Shown: positions 29,689-43,248 of the stretch, one piece after another | Layout: the number at the start of each line of letters is the position of its first letter | Numbering within the stretch: the first letter of the stretch is position 1 | Assembly (NCBI GenBank): GCA_028015205.1 | Contig: CM051508.1 | Location: 12,728,001 to 12,792,000 of the forward strand | Source of the DNA: Mytilisepta virgata | Lineage: Eukaryota > Mollusca > Bivalvia > Mytilida > Mytilidae | DNA length: 64,000 nucleotides | Reading direction: 5' to 3' | Position numbers and translations under genes: made by a program | The notes under the pieces: model-generated | The model's database searches: none | The model's input: the letters and a program-made list of their open reading frames with translations, nothing else | Told to the model about the DNA's origin: nothing

Positions 29689-29811
29689 ACATGAACAAAC
29701 AGTTACGTGTACCTCTAGGGTACGTGAACAAACTGTTACTCGCACCTCTAGGAACGTGAACAAAGTGTTACGTGTACCTCTAGGATACGTGAACGACCTG
29801 TTACGTGTAAC
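29689..29811. repeat. Minisatellite, four units of about 32-33 bp
   Basis: The units contain GTGAACAAACTGTTAC or a variant, followed by GTACCTCTAGG, starting near 29689, 29721, 29754 and 29786. Confidence 0.75.
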
Positions 29812-31959
29812 AAAATGAATTATGACCCGAACGGCCCTTCATCCATATCCGTCATCTTCTTTTCCGCCTTTTGTATTTTCCCATGTTGTCGTACCATCAA
29901 AAACTGATTTTTATTGCGTAATTTTGTGACAATATTGCAAAATAACTGGTAACTTATCATAATACTTAAACCATTTTTATATATTAATTAGGGTATTAAA
30001 GATATGATTCTTTTACAAAGATCAAGAGTAAGAATAATATTGAAAGTAGAAATTTCGACAGCAGTATCAATTCTTAAGAATATTTATCTACAATGAAAAA
30101 TTTCTTAATATTATTTAACATTTCTGAGATTTGCGAATTATCAGAAAATAATATAAAAAAGGAACGACAACTCTAAATATCATCTATTGGTAAAGCTTAT
30201 ACATTGTGCTGTAGAATTAAAGATTCAAACGTTAAAAAATGACCATCAGCATATATGTAGCTGGCAAAAAGACAAACAAAAGACAAATGCCTAAGAATGG
30301 AAATTAGTTTTATAATCTATGAATATTATAGATTCGGATTTTTAATATTAGGACGGGCTGTATTGCGTTTGTGAAAGACCATGTAAAGAAATCTGATTGT
30401 TACTGATATCATTATCTATCCTGTACAATCTTCGTATGTGTTATTAATCGCCCTTCAATGTGAACGACATGACCGAAAAACTGATGTATTAACTTGAGTA
30501 ACTGATTGAAGCGCGAAAAACAACTTCATACCTCAATATAAATTTTAAATATTTGGTTTTCTTAGATAGATCAAGAGCAAATGTAAAATTATAAGTTTTA
30601 AATTTTATATAATAGATAAAATATTTATTTAATAATTTAATAATGTTTATTTTTAATGAACAGTTTCTTGATATTTATTAATTATTTTCTGAAATCCAAA
30701 TAATTATAAAAAAAAAAAGAAACATTACAAAAGAACGACAACGCTAAGTATCACCAGAGCAAAGTGGCAAAGCTAACGTCTCCTTACACTCAAAATGGGA
30801 GCATTTTATATTGAAAATAAAACAAGTTTGACGTTTTATTTCTGTACAGCCGAAAATGCTGCTAAATGTATATGCAAAAATTAAGACCTAGCTGTTTCTT
30901 TTTACAAATTTGAAGCAAACCCTCTAATAAGGGTCAAAATCTTAAATTATGGGATTTTATATCCCATGTTTTTAGTAATGAAAAATTAATTTTTTCCAAA
31001 TTTTTACTTTTCATTATATATACAATTTCTTTGTGAAAAGTTACAGAAAGTTATAAGAAAATGTGTCCTGTTATAATTACAAGTTTATATTTCAAAAAAT
31101 ATTTCTAAAGCACTTTAAGTTAACTGATCAGAAAAGGGATTATTCCTCAATAAGTTACCATTATCTAGAGGTTTTGTTCCCAACCTGTTTAATACTGCGG
31201 CACTCACATACATGTACATGTTCCTCCAACGATGTTTTGATTAATATTATCCAAAACCTAGTTAACTGATTCTTAAGGGGCTCATAAAGGTGTGTTCCCA
31301 CCTTGCCCACTTTCAAGTAGAAATTTACATGTGCTTTTACATGTCTAGTAAAGAATATACCTACAGTCTGTTTTCTGATATATACATTTTATATTTGACT
31401 ATATAATTATTTAATCCAAGGTTATGCAAAAGCCATAATATGATGCAAACTGACAATAACACCGATTTGCTAAAATGTGAAACTTGCTGAGCTTTCCAGT
31501 GTGTCACTGTGGTATATATTCACATTCCAAGCCAATCTATCTATATATACCTTGACTTAAATAATTATAAAACAAGACGTATTGTGATACCCCCGCTTTT
31601 CGATAAGGTCGAAAAATAAACGAAGTCGTCAAAACAGGAAGTTGATGTCGCCTTGGTCCGAAAACGTATCCCACGATATGGCGTACCTATAGAAGACTTA
31701 TGACAAAATATCAAGTGGCTGTGATGAGCAGTTGTAGAGAAAAGTGTGACAGAAAAATTTTGTTACGGACAGACGGACGGAACCACAAGTATAAAAAAAG
31801 GTATACACCCCTCTCCTTTTGATATATCAGAAAAAAGACTATTGAAAAGAACAGCTGTACAAAATAAAATATTTTGCTAAAAATCTGTTCATTCATCTGT
31901 ATTCATGTAATTGGTATTAATCCATAAAAGAATAATTAATACTTAAAATATACATTGCA

Positions 31960-32160
31960 AGAAGCAGGACTTGCTCAACCTTCCGAAGCACCTGAATTTA
32001 CCCGTTTTTGGTGGAGTTCGTGCTGCTCGTGTCTGTGTGTACTTTTTGGTTTATGTGTTGTTTGTTACTTTGTCCTTTGTCTTTTTTGGCGTTCCCGATT
32101 GTGCTTTTTGTCCGCGGATTTTCCCTCTTTTGAGACTTCGGTATTCATACTTTTTCTTTA
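31960..32160 (+). repeat. Diverged copy of the RT-element 3' tail
   Basis: AAGCAGGACTTGCTCAACCT, AAGCACCTGAATTTACCC and TGGTGGAGTTCGTGCTGC correspond in order to the tail seen at 22190-22260 and 39170-39240. No coding part remains. Confidence 0.5.
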
Positions 32161-32950
32161 AATAATTACTTTATTCAAGTCATACACGTTTTAACATACA
32201 TACACCAAATAATGAAGTTTATAAGACAAGTAACAAATAGGTCAATTAAGGGCAAATCAAGATTCCCTGGCCCTCAGTTCTCTAGACTTTTTATCGACAT
32301 GACCTAAAGTTTGAACTTGTTTAAGATTTTGTTTGTGAAGGGCGTGTACAAATTCATTTTCAAATAAACAGTTAGAATCATAATTTTGAATTGAAAATTG
32401 TTCCAAAATATTTGCCCCGGGGTTTAAATTTTTTGTTCACGAGAAGAAGGAATGAGATTCATCCTCTTTTTTTGTGTACAAAATTTGTTTTGTTTTGCTT
32501 GTTTTTGTTGTTTTTTTTTTATTTTAAAATTATTATCACAAGACCTGAAGTCAGTTTAAAAGACATAACTGTCACTTTCTAATTGTAGATTTTTTTTAAA
32601 CCTTTACGTTTAACAGATCGTAATTGGTCTGAAAAGAATACCTGTCATGACAAACCTGTCCAAAGTCGGAAAATTTCAGTTTCATGTACATTGTACAGAT
32701 TGTGCTCTGATGTAAATCAATACGACAGAGGGCGGTTATTCTCAGCCTTGTGGTTGTAAAATTAAACAATTATTTCATAACAGAAAAAGAGATTGGAATA
32801 AAAACAAATTTTTAATATAATTAGTATAATCTAAGTATATTTTTACAGTTACTGCTGGCTAGCTTTAACAAGAATGAACAAACAATAAACTCCATATGTC
32901 CTAAAACATCTGGGTCCTCATAATTATTTAAATGTTTTAAACAGACTAAG

Positions 32951-33210
32951 GCAGCAACCATTTGATTTTTTATATGGGGGGGGGGGGCTAGGATCAGTTT
33001 TGAAATAAAAGGCAGGACCAGGATTTTGGCAAAATAAAAAAGGCATGATCACTTTAGGTGTTAAAAAAATGCAGGACCTGTGTCAATCAGTAATCTTTTT
33101 GATTTAAATTAAAATAAAAATTTGGGCCGCAATCGCGGTTGAAAAAAATCCAGGACCAAAATTTCTACGAAAAAAATAGGCAAGATCAAAAATTTTCATG
33201 GAGACCTATA
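32951..33210. mobile_element. MITE family copy with GCAACCATTTGA end
   Basis: It contains GCAGCAACCATTTGATTTTT, a G run, GGCTAGGATC, GCAGGACCAGGATTTTGG and GCAGGACCTGTGTCAATCAG. The same order is found at 49043-49312, 59931-60216 and 63808 to the window end, with a diverged copy at 56274-56468. Confidence 0.75.
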
Positions 33211-33219
33211 AAACACCAA

Positions 33220-33390
33220 TGTTGAAGTATATGATAAAAACATCATAACATGTCATTATTCATATCAGACTTATTATCAGTCCATGGTCAAAATTATCCC
33301 TCGAGCCCGTCGGCTTAAGCCTTGACCTAGGGCCGATAATAGGTGTGATATGAAAAATGCCATGTTATAATCTATATGTACACATCACAA
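33220..33390. repeat. Dispersed repeat, inverted copy at 50060-50260
   Basis: TTGAAGTATATGATAAAAAC, CCTTGACCTAGGG and ATATGAAAAATGCCATG here match the reverse complement of sequence at 50060-50260. Confidence 0.7.
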
Positions 33391-33827
33391 ATAGCTAGGA
33401 ATGTTTTTTTTCAGTTCACTAATCCCGTACCAATGGCCAAGGCACGGACTGCGGAAACCTGTGTTCTCGTGGCATAGCGTTTGGAGGTACAGTGCCAGAA
33501 ACCATCGCTAACTTTGAATGTGATGAACTTTATTTACAATGCAACATTCTTGGAAAAAAATATTTTAAAAAATTAATGTGTCCTACATCAAAATTAAAAA
33601 AAAACTCATATTTAGTGAAAAACTGAGATAGATGGCTAGAGAATGACTAAATAGAATAATTTCGTAATTATCCACAAATATACACTGCTGGTCTATCACC
33701 CTCAAATGGTTCTAAACCTAGAACCGATAACACAACATGGTACATTTTCCCGCTTTACTGTCGAAATGTGAGGAAATAAAAATCTCTTTGCAATTCTAAA
33801 ATCACCCATGACTAAAGGCTAGATCTA

Positions 33828-33931
33828 TCAACAACATTTGTTTCGTTTTGATCCATCTGTTTCCTTAACAGAGACAGTCGATGTACTCCTGGTGTATCTT
33901 TGTGGTTTAGGACCGTCAACAAATATAGACC
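33828..33931 (-). CDS. Gene B exon 5 (C-terminal NKCC)
   Basis: Acceptor TTTGTTACTGTAG/GG. It encodes SIFVDGPKPQRYTRSTS and ends in KRNKCC and TGA, a standard CC prenylation end. Confidence 0.8.
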
Positions 33932-36900
33932 CTACAGTAACAAAGAAACAAAAACAAATAGGTTATAAGGAACAAAATAAATAAAAACAGTAAATAACAA
34001 ATTAAATAACAAAATAAATAAAAACATCTATCATAGATAACAAAATAAATAAAAACAAATATTATAAATAACAAAATAAAAATCAAAACAATCGTTTACA
34101 AAATTATCTGTTTAATATTCGGACACAAGAAACAGTAACGGGAAAGCAATGCATTTTATACAATTTTTTCCGTGTAGCTTTGTGTTATCATTTTCGACTG
34201 ATTTTTTACATAGCTAGAATATTTCCTGTTGATGTGAGATATTCCGTTACTTCTCTTCCCTATCCTTTAATTATTTCCGTTAAATCGTTTCTTGTCGGTT
34301 TTTAACTGTTCCGTCCTTGTTGTTATCTTGATATTTTCATGATTTTATCATGTGTAAAAACTACATGCTATCTGGATGTTTTGTGTATGGCCAAATAAAC
34401 AAAAGTTAAGTTAAATATTTACAGAACCTATTTTAAACAAATATTTAATAACGTTTTATTTGTGTATTGAAGTATCTTTATTATAAGGAGTAGGGTTATT
34501 TTTTGACTGATTTTTTTTACTTCTTGGGCCATTTTTAACAAACGTCTTCTATTGTTCCCTTATAAATCTATCACGCTGGTATGTGTCCTCTTGAGATTTG
34601 CTGACAATTACTACAAATATAGTTATTTAATAAAAACCTACATATCTGAACATTTCTCTGGAAGACAGTTTTAAAACAGAATTGTCATTTTTTCTTTAAA
34701 ACAGTTGTTGAACATGAATGAAACTCAGAACCAAAACCAATAATATGATAAAAAAAAAAGCTTGCAAATTTACCCAAAGCGTATCTTTTTACGAGCTTTT
34801 CGGATAGAAAACATGAACTTATAAATATATATGAGTATACAATTAATTTCTGTTTGTAATATAAGTTACCCCCGTAAACGAAAGATATTGGTAAAAAGGA
34901 CAATGTATGATTTGGCCCGATATTTGGCCCCTTGAATTTCAAAATCATAAAGTAATGAAAAACGTACTCTCCGCTATCATTAAGTACTCTTAAAATGTTG
35001 CATTTTAAGGAAAATGTTTTGTTTTCAAAAGGAAATTTCTATAATAGCGGCAATGTTTTGTCAAAGATGGCTATCGTGAAGAAATCAATGAAAAACACCA
35101 AAATTCACTCATTTTTGGACCTTTGAATTAAAAATTTGATATGAGCAACAGCCTTGCCCAAACAGATATTTCCGACTGAAACATGTCTTTATGTAAGACA
35201 AACATTATATTAAAAATCTTTGGCAAGGCAATTGCTCATAATAGTTTTCATCAAAATCTATTGTGTAAACACTTAATTTTCTTCAAATCCTTGACATGAC
35301 GTCGCCTTTGCACCATTGGAAGGAATTTTGTACAATGATTGACATATTCAATGAGATTGTGAAAATTCGATCATTATACGATAAAACTGATTTGAATTTT
35401 TCATGTCAGATATTGACAAATAATGGCTGAAATCATACCATCTTCTATAAAATTTAAAAATTAACAGAAATGAGTGAAAGAAATACAGGGGGAAATGGCC
35501 TTACTCCTGTCGTTTAGTGTGGCATTTAGTTAATAAACGAATACCACAAACGTTATAGGTATTTTTTAAAACATGTTTTTATATCCTCACTCCATTGTCC
35601 AAATACATACCCCTTGCCTACTGCTTACCTATATCAATAAACAACTTCTGAATGTTATGACCTGTTTTCGCTGAAGTTTCTAGAAAGTACAACCCATGTT
35701 CATCAGCAAATGCTTCAGCTAACTTAAATAAAAAAGAAAAGTGTCTCTCATGTACAAACATAAATTTTTAAACAAAAGGTAAACAAAATATGAACGGTAA
35801 AAGTGACTTTTAATTCCTACAAAAATGACAGTCAGTTGCATCACACCCTATTACCGGCAACTGGGACTGCCGATGCAATCGTAAACACAGATGCGCCCAA
35901 TGTTTTCCGAAATGACAGGTAAGTGATTCTTTTCGCATTTGACACTATTTATAACATTTATGTATAACCAAGGTGGTTTCCCGTATTAGTCATACAAAAG
36001 GAAACTTCTCTGTTGAATATAAATATATAACTTCACCTTAAAACAAAATGAAAAGAATAAAGCTATGTTTCATCCGTCGTTCATGAAAATGTGACCTCCA
36101 TGCGAACATATTTCTTTAAAACTGCAACTCCATGATAATTAAGTTTAAATATGAAGCAGAAATGGAAGTGTCTCTTTAATTTCCAATTCAATTAAATAGA
36201 TAATATGAGATTACTGACAGACAGAAAAATATCTATATAAAGGAAGGTGAAAATAAAGGACTAGCCTTATTTATTTTCTTCGTTAGGAGCACTTGTATAA
36301 ATTTAATTAGCATTATACGAAGGTAAGATTTTATCGGTCAAATGCGGCGCAAAGTTTGTCCCATATTTTTTCAACATTGAAAAACCTGTCAGCCAAATTC
36401 AACAAATATATTATCGACTAGAAATTCCAACATGTCAAAAACATCGCTGTTAGAGAACTTCTTGTTTTATAGTATGGATTTAGGCGAAGTAAGCATTTCC
36501 GTACGTAAGCATTGGTGAATTAGATCACGTAGAACAGATTTGAGCTTATCACGTGGAACTGTAGTAAACAACGTAAATATCAAAACTTTTAAATATGTTA
36601 CAATAGGTAAGGTTTCTGCAAGATAGAACTGAATTGTTTAGATTTTCTTAAGAATGCATTTCTGGTTCATATCACTCGTTGAGTAGTTTCTATCACAGTA
36701 GCATAAGGTAGTAAATAGCTTTGAAAGAGTTTTAGTAGTGTACTTGACCAAAATACCACTAGGGACACAGTTTTGATCTTAAACAGCCATTTCTGTCTTG
36801 TTTTAATCTTGAAAGTCCTGATTTGCATAATAGTTTCAAATTTCAGACTAAATCAAGAAAACAGACTAAAGCTAGATACATGAATATTGCCTTACAGTCA

Positions 36901-39818
36901 ATTAAGACTGGTGAAGACCAGTTCAAAAAAGTTAAGAATGAACGATGTAATTATTTTACCTATGTTAAAATGATCTAAAATTTTCTTGATATTAAACAAC
37001 AAAATGGTTAACATGACAGATAAACAATGACATACCAATCAATCAAAGCTACCTAACTGACAGAACCCCGGACAAAAACAGCATAAAAAAAATAACAATC
37101 CAAAGATACTAGTATTAGATATAGTAAATTTATACTATGCTGTATACGACGCATTTCAAGGAGTTACCTCTCATCAGCAGCATTAAAACCGAAACATTTG
37201 GAAGATCAAAAACCAAACTTGTATTAAACAAGAAGTACTCAACCAAAAATACCGAAATAGGAAGCCAAATTTCAGCTAAGGAGATCTACCATGTGAAATA
37301 CAAGGAATGAACCCTTAGTATTTCTATTATTTTTGAATTTTGCTAAATACTGGTAATTTCTGTCACAAATCAATGAATAGTCATGTCAGACAAGTCTGAC
37401 GACTGGGTTGGCGAATACCCTCGGGGACCTATGGTCCACAAGCAGAGGCATCATCCCAGGAGTTTCAAAATAATAATCCAAAGATACTATTAGATATAGT
37501 AAATTTATACTATGCTGTATACGACGCATTTTAAAAGAGCACAAAACACTAACATAAAGACAATAGAGAGTCAGGATAATCTGACTTGGTACAGACACTG
37601 AACAATGGTGTGGTCGATTACCCAAAACTTCCCTTATCTATCCTGACACTCTGGTGTATCAAAAAACCATATAAGAAAACAATGTGCCAACTTGCTAGAA
37701 CTGCAAAAATTGGCTGGAAAGTACGTTATGTATATAAAAGGGTCAGAATATAAACTCAGTGTAAAACTACCTAATGCTCTCATAGCTATATTCACTGCAA
37801 GACGACATGTCTTGATTTGATCTTGTTATCGTGAATTTGTTTGGAAATATGGTGATGAAAAAATTCAAGATACAAATAAGACTATATAAGATTATAACGA
37901 CCGTTTAAGATAGTATATGGGTTACTAGTTCAAATGTACCTGTTTCGTTATTTGTCGTTGGCTATCCAGATCACATTTGTTACCTACTAAAGCACATTTT
38001 ACCGTCTCCGGAGCACTTTCTTGTAACAATCTCATCCATTGGTTAATATCTTCAAAAGATTTCTGAAATATCGATTTAGTAAATAATCGCTTTAGGTGTT
38101 ATATTCAGCCTTTTTGGGGTACAGAACACATAAGGGAATTAACTCTTTAAAATCAGCTGAACGTTTTAATCGCATACTATTAGTAAAGAGAAATCAAGCT
38201 TCTCAATGATCAAAATTAGTGTTTGTCAAATTGCTATTTATCCAATGAAATTATTCCTGTAAATTGTGTGGTTCAAATTTCTTGATTTTTTTTTATTTTT
38301 GTCAACAGGTCAAAGAAAATATTTTGTCAAAATTTTATGAAAATTTAACGAGCCAAATTTATTTTAGTCAAAGTTTTGGGTACCCCCTTAAGGCCATGAG
38401 CACAACTGATGAGTTGTAAATTGACGAAAATCAAAATTGGTATCAAAGAATTGTATTTATCATGTAAAAAATTGTGCAAGTGTAGAATAACCGTTTTAAA
38501 TGAAATAGTAAATTTTAAGAGATAGGCATAAAAATATAGGTGGCACTTAGAAGCAGAAAGTTAAATTAAACTATATAGGATAAAAGACGAGTTATTGATT
38601 TTAAATAAATTGTATTGGTTTATAAAAATTCTCAAAAATTGACCTTTCTGACGAAACATTATCGGCAACCCCGAAAAAATAAAGCAAAATCGCAAAACAC
38701 AAAAACACTTAAATAAAAAGTTTAATCAGATTTTTTTGGTTATTTAGTTACAACCGTTGTTACCCATTTGTATCATTTGTTGTGCCGATTCTGCATTTTT
38801 TAATTTGCATTTAAATTCTATACCTGTTCGGTAATGTCGTACGTAACCAAGGCAACATCTGCATCCCTAAGATAAAATGGCACAACGCTTTTGAATCTCT
38901 CTGTTCCAGCAGTGTCCCAGATGTTGAATGTTATTTTCTTGTTATCAATATATAAGGAACGCGTACAATAACTGCCTGAAATATTACATGGAACTGATTT
39001 ACCTGAAATATTACGGTCGTCATAACGAATTGATTGACCGTTACAGTGTTCCATATCTAAGATGATGTTAGAGCTGTTCCCACTGTCGTAACATTTCATG
39101 TATCTCCACAGATTTGTGACTACCACCGGATTGACTTTGTTGAAAGTCACGACGGGTGTCGTATACGGAGCAGGAACTGCTTACCCTTCCGGAGCACCTG
39201 AGTTCACTCCTGGTTTTTACAGGAGTTCGTGTTGTTCATTGTTTTTTTTTTTTAGTTTTCAGTGTTTATTGTTGTGCTTGTGGTTGTTCATTTGTCTTCC
39301 GGGTTTTGTCGTCTAATGGATTGGGTTTTTTGGATTGCTCCTTAGGTATATTTGTCCTCTTTACTTCTTTTGGATCAAACAGAGGATGCAAGGAAGTTAA
39401 AAGTAAAACAAATGTATGTGCGTGTGGGCGTGACACCAAAGTCTACAATTTGGCAATGCGTTGGATTTTCCGATACTGGTGTGAATTACTATTATATTCA
39501 TATTCCGAACTGAATAAATCCCTCAGTTGCTGAGAAATACCCTAACATTTGTCTTAATATTGCAAATAAGGAGAGTGTTCATCAGGCATACATTGTAGAT
39601 CTGCAATTCGTTTAAATATTGAAAAAAAAATAAGTATGTTCGTATATTGTGATTAAATTTATCTATGTCACTTCAAAGAACTTACCTCCTATCGTAAAAG
39701 TATAATTGTCTTTGTAGACATCTCGTGTGAATTTGAGAGCCAAAGAGGTTTTACCAACAGCTGCGTCCCCTACTACTACTACTTTCAGTTTTACTGGTGC
39801 TTTGGCGTCACTGGTCAT
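33828..39818 (-). CDS. Rab-like small GTPase gene B (five coding exons, 201 aa)
   Basis: Coding exons: 39818-39686, 38975-38824, 38062-37940, 35722-35629, 33931-33828. Phases match throughout, and 606 nt give 201 residues plus stop. Motifs: P-loop GDAAVGKTS, switch I TFTIGGSY, G3 WDTAGTERF, G4 NKCD, G5 ETSAKTG, and a C-terminal NKCC for double prenylation. It is a Rab-type membrane-traffic GTPase. The Thr in place of Gln in WDTAG-T-E occupies the position that normally helps GTP hydrolysis, so turnover may be slow, an inference from Ras-family knowledge. A 5' untranslated acceptor lies at 39851, and the leader has a seven-residue upstream frame. Introns are 710, 761, 2217 and 1697 bp. A second in-frame acceptor exists for exon 2. 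Confidence 0.85.
35629..35722 (-). CDS. Gene B exon 4 (G5 motif)
   Basis: Its 94 nt encode LAEAFADEHG through ETSAKTGHN to FIDI. Acceptor TTTAAG/TTA, donor ATAG/GTAAGC. Confidence 0.8.
37092..37533. repeat. Direct 63-bp repeat inside a dispersed repeat
   Basis: CCAAAGATACTA...TATACGACGCATTT occurs at 37094-37157 and again at 37470-37533. The surrounding 36980-37660 resembles a dispersed mussel repeat; part of its tail (GAGAGTCAGGATAATCTGA) recurs at 59540-59640. It lies in intron 3 of gene B. Confidence 0.6.
37940..38062 (-). CDS. Gene B exon 3 (NKCD)
   Basis: Its 123 nt encode KSFEDINQWM through ALVGNKCDL to ITKQ. Acceptor ATATTTCAG, donor CAG/GTACAT. Confidence 0.85.
38824..38975 (-). CDS. 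Gene B exon 2 (switch II)
   Basis: Its 152 nt encode GSYCTRSLYI through WDTAGTERF to YDITEQ. Acceptor ATATTTCAG/GC, donor CAG/GTATAG. An alternative acceptor at 39003-39004 would add 27 nt in frame. Confidence 0.85.
39006..39365 (+). pseudogene. 3' fragment of the RT element (third copy), in intron 1 of gene B
   Basis: It begins with GAAATATTACGGTCGTCATA, a short remnant of the coding end (CGAATTGATTGACCGTTACA), and continues with the full 3' tail to about 39365. It is antisense to gene B and starts only about 30 bp from the exon 2 acceptor. Confidence 0.75.
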
Positions 39819-39851
39819 TCTATCACGTGATTCCTGCTGACGTCATCCTAT
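39686..39851 (-). CDS. Gene B exon 1 (P-loop; coding from 39818)
   Basis: Acceptor TTTATTTCAG precedes 39851; 33 nt of leader follow, with an upstream frame at 39846-39823 (ATG to TGA, eight codons). Coding part of 133 nt ends TIG plus one base, donor GAG/GTAAGT. Confidence 0.85.
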
Positions 39852-41013
39852 CTGAAATAAAAGAAAATATTTCTAAAATTGGGAATTTTTCAGAAATTTT
39901 GCAATTTTTAGTTTAAAAAATGTTTGCCGCACGTAAATTTGACCTTCCCCCGAAAAAAAAATCCTAAAGAAAAAAAAAGTATCACAATTTTTTTATATTC
40001 TTAATCCAAAAACGAACTTTTACCAATTGTTTGTGACTTCATAAAGCGGTAATTGGAACTGCGAAAATAGGTTGAACATCGGTAAAAGTTAGTTAATTAA
40101 ATACTTTTTAAAGACTATATCTTATCTGTATGTATTTGTTTGTTATTGTTCATTCTATGTTATATTGTTTAACACCCATGGGTACAATTTACAATAAAGT
40201 TCAGTAAATTAAATTTCGCCCGCTCGCACCTATTTTTGCCACCCTAATATCAAAAGAACTTTAAAAATAGAAGGTTTAGAACTAGAAGGATAACTAGTAA
40301 CAAATCTCTACAGTCAAAAAGATTCTAGTATACTGTTACGATATTTTGTGAAAAGGGGTCCTGATGAGTAAATTAAATGAAACTTAAATATTTTACCGTA
40401 TACACATATGTCTTTCAAAGTCAGTCTTCTTTGATGAAAAAATCAGTGCAAACTTTCGCGTCAATCTACCTAGTTGTTTCAGGGGATAGACCATTAATAA
40501 GAAAGTGTGTTAAGACGACGGACACACAGTGATGGTATATACCATTTAAAACAAAAGTACTACATTGTAGATAGGCTCTGGAAAACTGGTTTTGTGGCCT
40601 TGGGTCCAGGACAATAGTTTGAATTTTAGTATAAGAAATTTTTGTAAAAGTCCTGATTATATCTATATGAAACTAAATACATTTTTTGGGCATGTATGTA
40701 TCCATGATATTCTTGTAAACTTGTACTTTTCAAACTTGTTTTCGGGTTTAATACTGCGATAAGAACCATTGTCATTTTCTGGTCTTACAATCCGTAATAT
40801 AAATACCCGAAACTTAAAAAAAATACTACACCTATTAAACTTCAACACATGTAAACAAAGTGAGAGGTACAGTCAACTAATATTTCAGTGTAATGACCCT
40901 CTCAACATAAACGTTTTGACCAATTTTCCAGTCTAACCATTGAAAGTCTTTTGACTTGGTTCATCAAAGTGTATAGTCCAAACGTGCAGATGGTCAATTT
41001 CAAGTTACATGAC
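39852..41013. other. Upstream DNA of gene B, no feature seen
   Basis: This AT-rich stretch presumably holds the promoter and first untranslated exon of gene B. I could not place either. Confidence 0.4.
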
Positions 41014-41025
41014 CCCAGTCTGCAA

Positions 41026-41275
41026 GATGACGTCGAGCCGACGTCGGGAAAAAGTCGGTATGGTTGGGATGTAGTCGGCGTCGGCAATACGACGTTGAAC
41101 CGACGTTGGTTTGGAGTCGGCAAAACAATAGTTGGGCTGTAGCTCTTTTGCCGACGTCGGGTTATGTTTGGCAAAACGACCAGCGGCTTCAAGACTATCA
41201 ACCAACGTCGGGTCGGATATGGCAAAACAACGGTTTTTTTTGCCAACGTTGGATTCGCCCGGTAAGACAACATTC
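41026..41275. repeat. Left subterminal array of ACGTCGG/ACGTTGG palindromes
   Basis: GACGTCGAGCCGACGTCGGG, GACGTTGAACCGACGTTGG, GCCGACGTCGGG and CCAACGTTGG are spaced 20-60 bp apart. The same words form the right array. Confidence 0.8.
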
Positions 41276-43248
41276 GGAAAATCATTGATTACAGACAAAA
41301 AAAAAAAACTATATGACCACTTGTTAATTTTTGTTGTTTTTTATTTTTTCCCTATAAATTAATATTGATTGTTGCAATTTCTCACTGATATTTGTTTGTT
41401 TTCGTTTATTTTTTACTTATATTTATTATATTTATTGGTTTACTTCTCGTTTCTATTTTTATTTTATTTATTTATTTAGTTTTTCTTTTTGTTTTTTTTT
41501 TATCATGATTTCATTTGCTCTAATTCACACAGCATGCACAAGTCTTAATAAAATCACACGGCATTTGAACCAGATGGGTTACATTTATCATATGAAATCG
41601 GATACTTCCTCTCGTTTTGCCGCGCGCTCAGCTTGGCGTTTAGAAGGAAACAAGATAAGTCATGTAAGTTTTTACTTTTTATAATTATATTCGAATCTTT
41701 CATTTTTTTCAATTTTAGGTTTAACTTACTAAGACTGCCCACAAGTTTTAATAATGATTAGACACGTTAAACACTCGACGGCTTCAAATTATAGAAATTA
41801 AACAATTTAAAATCTTATTATACATAAATACCGATCTTTTCATGTGGTTGTCATGGTAACAGTGTGGAATTTTGTAGAGTGAGAAAATGTGCAAACTGAG
41901 ATTGATATCGTCCGCATCTTTTAAACCCCAAGAACAAAGCTGTCAGCCTCCAAGTTTTATCACAAGTTTACTGGCTATCTCCAGCTGATAGTGAAAGTGT
42001 GGTAACGCAATATCTGTCTTGTTAGATGTTATTAATGGCAGTCATCTAGGTACAGCTAGAAGAGGAATGTTACCAAAACAAAAGCATATAAAGTTTCAAT
42101 AAAGAAATATACATAGTAGACTGTGTATTACATATAATTATATTTGGAAGTAAATGGGATTAACTTCAATATACATGTGTAGAATGTAAGTCCATCCTTT
42201 GGATAAATTATTAAAATAAGTCTGATGGTAGTTTTTTAAGACTATTAAATGGTATATACATGAACTACTGTTAATTCAGAATTTTTTATGTTTGCACAGT
42301 TTAACAAACGGAAACCTGTTTCTTTGTTGTGGATAACATTTCAAAATGTGTATAAATTGTGTATTTATAAATCTTCTAAAACAACAAAATATTGTCATTT
42401 TATCAATGAAATGAAATGTGATGCCTACATCTGTGTAGTGTAAGCTACAAGGTATTTGACTTTTTAATTGCTCAAATACATCTGGAAACCTCATTATCAC
42501 TGTTATACATTCAATGATTTGTCATTCCTCCTGGTGGAAGTTCTTGGGGTTTAAAAGCACTTCATGATAATTAGTAAATTAAATATTTAAAAATAAGTGT
42601 ATACTCATCGTCAGAATTATACAATCGTAATATTTATTTTAATTGTGTGTCACATTAGTATACATTTGAGATACATCGCTGAGAAAACATTTTGTACTCT
42701 ATGCACATATAGTTTTTGCTTAGTATAACCTATTTCTCAGATAAAGGATCATTATTAAATGTGAACATTAGGTTCCCTAGCAAATGTAAGGAGTTTGTGG
42801 TATAAAGGGTCAAAGGCTGTAGATTTGGGTGTTTTTCATAATGGTTATTTTTTTACTATATTTATTCAGTTTGTTTCGTTTCGTAGTACCAGTATAATAT
42901 CAACGGATTCGACCCCGCAACTTCTTTCAGTTTTTGTTACATTTTGACATTAAAAATTAAAAATTATGGAGTTATAATCTTGCCAAAAATCATAATCAAA
43001 TATTGGTACATGTATTTCACCCTCCTTCACTTTCCAACGGAGATTTCAATTACTTATCTTGTAAACATAAAATAGACGGCAATGTATTTGATTTGATTTA
43101 TGATAAGAAATATATGCATCTTATAAATGTTACTTACATCTTATAATTGGATCAATAAATTATACATTATCTATTTACACACACACGCGTCTGATAAAAC
43201 CGCTGTGCGTATGGCTTAGAGACAGAAACAAAATATGGCCAGTACAAT

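Larger units (their letters stand above)
23170..33827. other. Intergenic DNA between GTPase genes C and B, repeats only
   Basis: No gene recognised over about 10.7 kb. It holds the repeats listed separately (23700-24660, 24871-25037, 25413-25671, 26962-27124, 28263-28308, 29286-29480, 29689-29811, 32951-33210, 33220-33390). Open frames here are short and AT-rich. The stretch 30000-31940 shows nothing I can name. Confidence 0.6.

Noticed and set aside
38818..39150. 110-codon frame as one GTPase exon
   Set aside because: Only 38824-38975 (or up to 39002) is exon; the rest is intron and RT-element antisense.
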